Below are positions 55,721 through 64,000 of a stretch of 64,000 nt of DNA, in pieces. Each line of letters starts with the position of its first letter. The stretch's first letter is position 1. Origin of the DNA: Hemerocallis citrina. Taxonomy: Eukaryota; Streptophyta; Magnoliopsida; Asparagales; Asphodelaceae. The stretch lies in NCBI GenBank assembly GCA_017893485.1, contig CM030358.1, forward strand, positions 251,575,228 to 251,639,227, given 5' to 3'. A program made the position numbers and the translations under genes. Under the pieces are notes generated by a model. That model saw nothing but the letters and a program-made list of their open reading frames with translations. It did not search any database and was not told the origin of the DNA.

Positions 55721-56052
55721 TACCAGTCGACTTGTGATGAGGTAAGTCGACTGTCCAGAGGACAATTCTCTAGAATTTTACAAAAATAATCTAAGGCATG
55801 ATCAGTCGACTTGAATGATCATCAGTCGACTTAGCCGAGACCAATACCAATATTCTCAAGAAAATAAACTAAGTATATCAGTCGACTGAAAGTCTCCTCG
55901 GTCGACTGCCCCGAAAGGACTGAACAACATCACAATCAGCAGACCAGTCGACTGACAGCAGTCTAGGTCGACTGTCCCGAACAATTCTCAAAAACTGAAA
56001 GTACAGCAGTAGGCTCGTACAAGTCGACTGCACAGTAGGCCAGTCGACTGTC
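55721..56052. repeat. Cluster of five paired GTCGAC palindromes in the chromovirus C LTR
   Basis: Pairs lie at 55721-55754, 55801-55833, 55878-55910, 55942-55977 and 56019-56052. In every pair the two site centres are exactly 20 bp apart while the spacer sequences differ. The right LTR has the same five at 63417-63748. Confidence 0.9.
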
Positions 56053-57202
56053 GGCCTACAGTTTTCAAGCATAGGTCTGAACATAAAAATCGAACTGGGT
56101 TTTCTGAAGATTCATTGATCATAAAAATTAATTTGTATCCAGGCAATTAAACAATTCTCAAATAATCTCATCATGGATACGTTACACAATCAATCGTTTC
56201 CTCAAATCTCAACCTCTCAAGATCTAAATCACTAATCCTCCATTAGGGTTTCTCAACAAAATTTCTTCCTCAACTCATAATCGAATTTCTGATTTAAAAA
56301 CCATAAGATCTAGATGTCCATCATCCGATCACGATATAATCAATTCTTAACATGTTTTCCAATAATACGATTCCATAGATCACTATTTCCTCAACAAGTT
56401 TTGATAATTTCTCAAACATGGTCTAATATCAATAAGTGCTCTCATCATCCATATCAAATAAAAGATCCATATCATGCATACAATGAGACAAACAAACAAT
56501 ATCACACCGATCCAAACAAGTGTAACAAAAGACTTTACGTCATTCATCAATCAAAACAACGAAACAAATCAAGCAAAACAAAAACAAACCACTCACCTTG
56601 ATTTGAAGAAAAATCCACAAAAGCTTTCTCCTTGCTAGATCCAAAAATCCTCCCTTGCTCCTCAGACAAATCTCAAAAATCTGAATATTGTAAATGACGG
56701 CTGGGAATAGGAAATCCCTTATATATGCCGGATATAATACTAGGGTTTTCACCCAATTTGCAAAATAATCCTTTCCCAAAATATAACTTACATATGTATA
56801 GATTAGTCTTGAAATTCCATCAAATATCATTTAAATTAGGATTTATTACTGAAATATAATCTAAATCTCATGCCAACACTGTTCAAAACGTCCAGAATGC
56901 CATGTTTGCATTTTAACCCAAACAATGTCGATTTTGCAAATAAGTCCTTCTTTTCCCAAAATTGCAATTTGTAACAATTAATTTCCGAAAAATCTGGAAA
57001 AATACTACATAAATTCTAAATAATAAATAATGATTTTTCATAAAGAAGTCGTAATTTTTCAAACTTCTACAAAGTCATTTGTACGTGTTTTGCACGTGTA
57101 CAAAAGATAAATTTCTTAGAAAATATTAATTAAATCTCCGAAAAATCATTTAAATTCATTTTCAAATAATTAAAATAATATTTGAAAATATGGGGTTCTA
57201 CA

Positions 57203-57218
57203 TCACTCCCTCCTTAGA
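57203..57218 (-). other. Polypurine tract of chromovirus C
   Basis: On the minus strand TCTAAGGAGGGAGTGA ends at the 3' LTR. The 190 bases from here to the pol stop at 57409 are non-coding. Confidence 0.8.
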
Positions 57219-57408
57219 AGAGTTCTGTCCTCAGAACTACTACTAATGAGTTCAAACACATACCAAACAAAAGGAAACATTGTTTCATATATATAGAACA
57301 TAATCCAAACAATTTCTTATAACATCACAATCAGAAGAAAAGGATACATCATATATCAGTCAATAGTAAAATCACCCAAAGAATTTCAATCTCATACAAG
57401 AAATACAC

Positions 57409-60400
57409 TCATACAAACAATTCAGGAAATTCTTTCTGCATGCGATCCTCCGGCTCCCAAGTAGCCTCCTCGAACTGCTGATTCCTCCACAACACCTTGA
57501 CCATAGGTATTACCTTGCTCCTAAAGACTTTCTTCCTACGATCAACGATCTCAACAGGCCGTTCCTTGTAGCTCAAGTTCACCTGTAGATCTTCAGGAAC
57601 CTCTACCAACTGATGATTCTGATCAGCCACATACTTCCTTAGTAGCGACACATGAAACACATCATGTACTTGCGCTAACTCCTCAGGAAGTTTCAATCTG
57701 TATGCTGTCTTGCCAATCCTCTCCACGATCCTGTACGGTCCAATATACCTCGGCGCCAACTTGCCTCCCTTACCGAATCTGATCACTCCTTTGGTCGGAG
57801 AAACCTTGAGGAAAACTGCATCCCCAACTTCAAATTCCAAATCTCTTCGTCGAGTGTCAGCATAACTCTTCTGCCGACTCTGAGCTTCAACTAACCTCTG
57901 GCGAATCAGTTCAATCTGCTCTGACGTCTGCTGTACGATCTTAGGACCATACATCTGCCTCTCGCCAACCTCATACCAACATACAGGTGTCCTGCACCTC
58001 CGCCCGTACAAAGCCTCATACGGTGCCATCCCAATACTTGCATGGTAACTGTTGTTATAAGCGAACTCAACCAATGCCAAGTATCTCTCCCAACTACCAC
58101 CGAAGTCCATAACACAAGCTCTCAACATATCTTCCAGCATTCGATTCACCCTCTCCGTCTGACCATCTGTCTGCGGATGAAATGCTGTACTGAAATCAGT
58201 TCTGGTGCCTAAAGCTGCTTGTAGGCTCTTCCAAAACCTCGAAGTAAACCTTGGATCTCTGTCAGAAACAATGGACACAGGAACTCTATGAAGTCTCACA
58301 ATCTCTTCAATGTACAACTCAGCCAATTTCTCCATTGACCAAGTAATCTTCATGGCTAGAAAATGTGCCGACTTAGTCAATCGGTCCACAACAACCCAAA
58401 TCGAGTCATTGCCCTTCAAACTCCTCGGCAAACCCGTGATAAAGTCCATGCTGATATTCTCCCACTTCCACTCCGGAATGGGTAATGGCTGTAACAAACC
58501 TCCAGGTCTCTGATTCTCTGCCTTGATCTGCTGACAAGTCAGACACCTTGCCACAAAATCTGCTACATCCCGCTTCATACCAGACCACCAAAAATGTGGT
58601 TTGATGTCCCTGTACATCTTCGTGCCTCCTGGATGAACTGATAACAATGTACTATGTGCCTCCTGCAAGATACTCTCTCTCAACTCTGCATTATCTGGAA
58701 CACACAACCTCTCACCCATCCAAAGAATTCCATCTTGGACACGAAACTCCGATAACTTGCCTTCTGAAACCTGCTGCATCATCTTCTGGATCTCTGAATC
58801 CGATTTCTGACCTTCCACAATCCTCTCTCTCAAAGACGGCTGCAGCCTCAACTGAGCCAAAGATGCCCCTAAACCTCGCAGTACCACTTCGATACCCGCC
58901 TGATCGATCTCTACTGCCAACTCTCCTCGAGTAGTGATCAATCTCGATAAACTACTCTTCCTGCTAAGTCCATCAGCCACTACATTCGCCTTGCTCGGAT
59001 GATACTTGATCTCAGGACGAATGTCTTCCAATACTTCCAACCACCTTCTCTGACGAAGATTCAAATCCCTCTGCTGATAAATATACTTCAGGCTCTTGTG
59101 GTCAGTGTACATATTGACCTTCTCACCATAAACATAATGCCTCCATAGCTTCAAGGCATAGATGACAGCTGCTAGCTCCAAATCATGCGTCGGATAATTC
59201 TTCTCATGCGGACGCAACTGCCTCGAACCATAAGCAATGATCTTGCCTTCTTGCATCAAGACACATCCCAAACCTCTGAGAGACGCATCACTGTAGATAT
59301 CATAATCCTTCCCAGCTTGCGGCAATGCCAATATAGGTGCAGTAGTCAGCCTTTCCTTTAACTCAAGGAAACTCTCTTCGCACTTATCGGTCCATACAAA
59401 TGCCACGTTCTTCCGGGTCAATCCTGTCATCGGAACTGCAATCTGAGAATACCCCTGAATAAATCTCCTGTAGTACCCAGCTAATCCCAAGAAGCTTCTG
59501 ACTTCCTTCACTGACGTCGGCCTGGGCCAATCCCTCACTGCTGCAACTTTCTGGGGATCAGTAGCTACTCCCTCCTTAGAAAGAATATGGCCAAGGAAAG
59601 CTACCTCAGACTTCCAGAATTCACACTTCGACAATTTGGCATACAAACTGTGCTCCTGCAACGTCTGTAACACCGCTGTCAAGTGCGTCGAATGATCCTC
59701 TTCCGACTTTGAATATACCAAGATATCATCAATGAAGACCACTACGAAGGAATCAATGAACGGTCTCAACACCCGATTCATCATATCCATGAAAACTGCT
59801 GGCGCATTCGTCAACCCGAATGGCATCACCAAAAACTCATACAGCCCATGACGAGTTCTGAATGCTGTCTTACTCACATCTTCCTCCTTGACTCGCACCT
59901 GATGATATCCCGACCTCAGATCAATCTTCGAAAACACCGCTGCTCCTCGAAGCCTGTCGAACAAATCATCAATCCGTGGCAGTGGGTACTTGTTCTGAAT
60001 AGTCACCCTATTCAACTCCCGATAGTCAATGCACATCCTCATCGACCCATCCTTCTTCTTGACCAACAATACTGGCGCTCCCCATGGAGAAGAACTTGGT
60101 CTGATAAGCCCTTTGCTCAAAAGCTCCTCAATCTGCTTCTTCACTTCATCTTGCTCTACAGGTGCCATCCTGTATGGAGCCTTGGAAATCGGCGCACTTC
60201 CCGGCTAAACATTTATGCAGAACTCTACATCTCTCTGCGGCGGTAATCCTGGAAAATCATCCAAGAACACTTGAGGAAAATTACGAACAACCGGTATGCC
60301 CTTGACTTCATCCGAAATTGCCATCTTAGATACCATTGCGGCCACCTTCGAGATCTTCTTCTTCCCTTGGAAAGTTACTGCAGGTCCACCTGGTGCTTTC

Positions 60401-60722
60401 ACCAACACCTCCTTCTGCTTGCAATCAATTGTGGCATCATATATAGCCATCCAATCGATGCCTACAATGACATCCACTCCCAAAACTTGCAGTTCGATCA
60501 AGTCGATACCGAACATTCTTCCACCAATCTCGATTTCACAGCCCTCGTAATATCGATCCGCTACTAGCTCTTCACCTGACGGTGTTGCCACCGACAAGAC
60601 CCTGCCTGGAAATATCTTAGGTTCCAAACCTAAGATCTTTGCAAAACTTGGCGATACAAATGTATGCGATGAACCAGTGTCAAACAAAATCTTTGCTTTA
60701 ATTCCATTTATTAAAACAACTC
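57409..60722 (-). pseudogene. Chromovirus C protease-pol-chromodomain, one in-frame stop
   Basis: After the intron-like stretch the frame reads protease (FDTGSSHTFVSP, near 60680), then a TAG at 60207-60205, then 919 open codons. These hold reverse transcriptase ([40 protein letters not shown]), RNase H ([24 protein letters not shown]), integrase zinc site ([11 protein letters not shown] to CLTCQQ), D, D and E residues, [27 protein letters not shown], and at the end a chromodomain ([16 protein letters not shown]). A chromodomain binds histone marks and steers insertion. The single stop separates protease from reverse transcriptase; otherwise the region is intact, so read-through or help from a sister copy could still supply enzyme. 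I score it as a pseudogene because of the stop. Confidence 0.9.
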
Positions 60723-60823
60723 CTGTTACAATAAGAACGATACTCAATCTTAAATTGTTCTGAAATAAAAGCTTTATTCATTACACTGATTCAAAAATGA
60801 AAGAAATCAAAATTCCTGCATAC
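60723..60823 (-). other. Intron-like insertion at the gag/protease junction of chromovirus C, 101 nt
   Basis: On the minus strand it begins GTATGC after ATACAGG and ends TTATTGTAACAG. Removing it joins Gag to protease in frame, phase 1, inside a Gly codon. Without splicing, Gag ends at TGA (60809-60807), five codons past the donor. A second AG (TTTATTTCAG) lies inside and would not keep the frame. Matches the position and phase of 50639-50766. Confidence 0.75.
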
Positions 60824-61904
60824 CCTGTATTACATCTTCCGAGTTTCTCGCATCCTCCTCGGTCAATGCAAATACTCGCCCTTGCCTCTTCGGGACTTTG
60901 CTTCCACCCGAACCATCTTCCTTCAATTTTGGACAACAGAGCTTGGAATGTCCAGTCTGCCCACACTGAGAACAGATATGCTCTGCCAACTTCGGACATG
61001 ACGACCTGTAATGTTCTACCTCCTTGCAGTAGTAACAGGTCACTCCCTGAGTTGCAGGTGCCTTCTGCACCGATCCACTAAACTTTGCCTGCTTCGCGGG
61101 GAATCCCTTCCCGCTCTGGCCTGATGCTGGCCTCTTGTTCCGATTCCATGTATCCTGCTTCTTCTGAAATAGGTCCATATCCTCCTCAGTCATTGCTGCT
61201 CTTCTGACCAGCTTGTCAAATCTTCTGATACCCAATGGAACCATTCTTGACCTCAAGTTTGGCCTCAAGCCCTGCTCAAACTTTTTGGCCTTCTTTGCTT
61301 CATCCATGACTAGCTCTGGTGCATACCTCGAAAGTTGAGCAAACTTCGTCTCATACTCCCGAACAGTCATGCTGCCTTGCTGAAGGTTCATGAACTCGGT
61401 CGCCTTCTTTTCTTGTACATCCAGAGGAAAGAAGCGATCTCTGAACTCCTCCAGAAAAGCTTCCCATGTCAGCTGCTGATCTCCCAAATTCCTCTTCAGT
61501 GACTCCCACCAGACACCAGCATCTTTCTCGAGCTGCATCGAAGCTAACTTCACCTTGCTAGCTGCCGGAGTCTCTGACACCTCGAAAATCGTCTCCATCT
61601 TCCTAATCCAATCATCTGCTGCTGTTGGATCAGCTTGCCCCTCAAAGACTGGCGGCCTCATCCTCTTAAAGGATTCGATCTGCTTGATGGGGTCGGCATT
61701 CACCAATCCATGTCCAGCTCCATGATTTGGCAGCGGATTCTGCTACTGCTGAGCTTGCTGCTGTTGCGCCATGTTGAATGCCATCAACGTATTCAGTGTT
61801 TGATACACTTTGGCGAATTCAGCCTCCAGGTCAATTCCCGTTCCACGAGAACTACCTGATCCATCCTCATTGTTGCCACCATTTCTACCTCTGGGTGCAA
61901 CCAT
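60824..61904 (-). pseudogene. Chromovirus C gag, one in-frame stop
   Basis: The probable ATG is at 61904-61902. A TAG interrupts a Gln run at 61745-61743 (a CAG codon changed to TAG). From about 61700 the frame is open: Gag domain (MRPPVFEGQADPTAADDWI, WWESLKRNL, FRDRFFPLDVQEKKA), a basic linker and two zinc knuckles (CYYCKEVEHYRSSC, CSQCGQTGHSKLCC), then RVFALTEEDAR leading to the splice-like donor. An ATG-like restart downstream of the stop would still include the whole Gag domain. Confidence 0.88.
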
Positions 61905-62127
61905 TGTGAATACTGCAAAACGAGGGTAAAGTTAGAGTAACACACAATTCAAACTCATATCAATGCCCTATGGCAAAACCATAACCATGCCTCAAACCAT
62001 AATTTCAAACCAACATCATATTTCAACTCTATGTGATACTCACGCTCTGATGTCCACACCTAGGTACTCACTCTCTAGTGTCCACACCTAGGTTGGTTTC
62101 TTACTATGTCTATTATTACCATTGAAG
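61905..62127 (-). other. Leader of chromovirus C
   Basis: Non-coding stretch between primer site and gag ATG; an 18-bp phrase with ACTCTCTAGTGTCCACACC occurs twice in imperfect form near 62040-62090. Packaging signals would be expected here but cannot be read. Confidence 0.6.
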
Positions 62128-62144
62128 CAGAGCTCTGATACCAA
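62128..62144 (-). other. Primer binding site of chromovirus C (initiator tRNA-Met)
   Basis: On the minus strand TTGGTATCAGAGCTCTG, four bases after the LTR; TGGTATCAGAGC is the classic initiator tRNA-Met complement. Confidence 0.88.
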
Positions 62145-62148
62145 TCTC

Positions 62149-64000
62149 TGTAGCACCCCGAATTTCTAGATGAATAACATAGAAAATACGTGGCACATTC
62201 CCAGTGATCCACTTCAATACAAGAATAAACATAACCAACACCACTAAAATTTTTCATCTTTTATTACAACAAAACTTTTACAAAACACAGCGGAAGTCTA
62301 AACAACTCAAACAATAATTTCTTTTGTTTACAACTCCAAATCATCTTAATGAAACCTTACAAGTTTTACACCAACACTAAATAAACCATTTAACTCAAAA
62401 GCTGACTCAAGCATCCAATCTCCAACCCTATGCAATAACCTGCATCATGTGAGGCTAGAGTTGAACCCTAACCGCCAAATTGAAGGGGTTAGCCATAAAT
62501 GGTGTGAGTGGCAACAAAGCAACAAATAACACAATTGAACTTAAATCGTAATATCCAACAAGTGATAATCAAAATACATAAGTATGAAGTAACAACAAAT
62601 AGAATAATGAGTGATACTAAAACCAAATGCCAAGTGTGTAAAAACAGGAAATCCAAATGCACAAAGTGAGTCAAGAAAACCACATGACTAAATGCTGACA
62701 ACGATGACTACTAAGGGATGAAGATAAACTATGAGAATCTGTCCATGCTTGATAATTCAGGAGGTAGATCCCACATCTCAGGTATTTCCCTGGATAATTC
62801 AGGAGATCGTCTCACATCTAAACATAGACACATTATCACAGGAATACCCCAAAAGCGTCGCCTCGACTTTGATCATTCCGTAGGTCAATCCCACATCTCA
62901 AGACAAGTACTTGGATAATTCAGGGAATATATCTCACATCTCAGGTTGTCTTCCTGGATAATTCAGGAGATAAATCCACATCTCAAGTTAACCCCTTGGA
63001 TAATTCAGGAGATCAAATCCCACATCTAAAGCCTTACTGAGGTGCATAACTCATGTTCCCCTTCATCATGACACTACTAATGCCTGTCCTTATAAATTTG
63101 GGTTACTAAACAAATCTCCTAGAGTAGTGTACCCTACCGGACTAAAAATCTGAATAACTGAAATTTGCCTAAATGGGCCTCAACAAATAACTCAACACCG
63201 GTATACTAGGGTCACATACCTCTAGAGACTCAAAAACAAATAACTGAACAAATTCCCACTTAACAAGTGGCTCAACTGAATATCTCAAAATCATGTTCTT
63301 AACTGAATATCTCAAAATCGAATACCGAACAAATATCTCAAAATCAAATACTGAACAAATATCTCCAAATCAAATACTGAACAAGTATCTCAAAATCAAA
63401 TACACAGATCTCTCAATATCAGTCGACTTGTGATGAGGTAAGTCGACTGTCCAGAGGACAATTCTCTAGAATTTTACAAAAATAATCTAAGGCATGATCA
63501 GTCGACTTGAATGATCATCAGTCGACTTAGCCGAGACCAATACCAATATTCTCAAGAAAATAAACTAAGTATATCAGTCGACTGAAAGTCTCCTCGGTCG
63601 ACTGCCCCGAAAGGACTGAACAACATCACAATCAGCAGACCAGTCGACTGACAGCAGTCTAGGTCGACTGTCCCGAACAATTCTCAAAAACTGAAAGTAC
63701 AGCAGTAGGCTCGTACCAGTCGACTGCACAGTAGGCCAGTCGACTGTCGGCCTACAGTTTTCAAGCATAGGTCTGAACATAAAAATCGAACTGGGTTTTC
63801 TGAAGATTCATTGATCATAAAAATTAATTTGTATCCAGGCAATTAAACAATTCTCAAATAATCTCATCATGGATACGTTACACAATCAATCGTTTCCTCA
63901 AATCTCAACCTCTCAAGATCTAAATCACTAATCCTCCATTAGGGTTTCTCAACAAAATTTCTTCCTCAACTCATAATCAAATTTCTGATTTAAAAACCAA
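62149..64000 (-). repeat. 5' LTR of chromovirus C, cut by the window edge
   Basis: 1852 of about 2750 bases are present, nearly identical to 54453-56304. It includes the tandem repeats and the five GTCGAC pairs. Its TATA box would lie outside the window. Confidence 0.92.

Larger units (their letters stand above)
54453..57202 (-). repeat. 3' LTR of chromovirus C, 2750 bp
   Basis: Plus strand TGTAGCGCCCC to GGGGTTCTACA, with near-inverse ends. The minus-strand TATA box is CATATATAAGGG (56716-56727). It contains the repeat blocks listed separately and five GTCGAC pairs. No gene is seen in the LTR. Confidence 0.92.
54453..64000 (-). mobile_element. Chromovirus C (Ty3/gypsy, Del/Tekay-like), young, runs off the window
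   Basis: The left (3') LTR is 54453-57202; the right (5') LTR starts at 62149 and continues past 64000. Gag, protease, reverse transcriptase, RNase H, integrase and a chromodomain lie on the minus strand. I count about a dozen differences over the 1.85 kb of LTR that can be compared, so it is the youngest large element here. Two in-frame TAG codons (61745-61743, 60207-60205) interrupt an otherwise open reading frame. It is inserted in the Tat reverse transcriptase; the target duplication cannot be checked because the right end is outside. Confidence 0.92.

Noticed and set aside
55022..63780. CRISPR-like spaced repeats in the chromovirus C LTRs (ATAATTCAGG units, GTCGAC pairs)
   Set aside because: Unit spacing is irregular, there are no unique equal-length spacers, and the arrays lie in LTRs of a plant retrotransposon.

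Overview
The window is flowering-plant nuclear DNA that is almost wholly transposable elements. Evidence for a plant host: a RIN4/NOI-family gene with plant-type splice sites, a captured piece of a plastid acyl carrier protein gene, Helitrons ending in CTAG, and LTR retrotransposons of the plant lineages Tat, Athila, chromovirus and copia. I cannot name the species. Only one likely host gene was found (NOI-domain protein, minus strand, about 4.7-5.2 kb).

Layout. 1-5.6 kb: AT-rich intergenic DNA with a 551-bp Helitron and the NOI gene. 5.6-10.5 kb: a 4.85-kb foldback/Pack-MULE-like element with 1.3-kb inverted arms carrying an acyl carrier protein gene fragment. 10.5-11.7 kb: a smaller TIR element. 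12-30.7 kb: a decayed Ty1/copia element split by a 14.3-kb Tat (Ty3/gypsy) element (15322-29577). The Tat element has broken gag-pol on the minus strand and, on the opposite strand, an intact three-exon gene flanked by promoter-like tandem repeats. 30.7-51.06 kb: a decayed chromovirus (A). Its roughly 3-kb LTR is split by a solo LTR of another chromovirus-like family (31913-44819), which is itself split by a nearly intact Athila element (33930-43753, perfect 5-bp target duplication), which holds a small Helitron. A second full Helitron sits in the same chromovirus A LTR. 51.09-54.45 kb: a 5'-truncated Tat copy on the plus strand, cut by a young chromovirus (C) that runs off the right edge.

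Inferred order of insertion: copia, then Tat and chromovirus A into or against it; solo-LTR family into chromovirus A; Athila into the solo LTR; Tat fragment against the chromovirus A gag; chromovirus C into the Tat fragment.

Three observations stand out. (1) Two different chromoviruses each carry an intron-like insertion at the same place and phase, between the Gag zinc-knuckle region and protease; each has an in-frame stop a few codons past the donor. This predicts Gag from unspliced RNA and Gag-Pol from spliced RNA. (2) A paired palindrome (two AGTCGACT sites with centres 20-22 bp apart) recurs in three unrelated LTR families and, inside Athila, lies within three interdomain linkers of coding sequence. 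(3) The antisense gene of the Tat element is open and spliceable although the sense gag-pol around it is broken.
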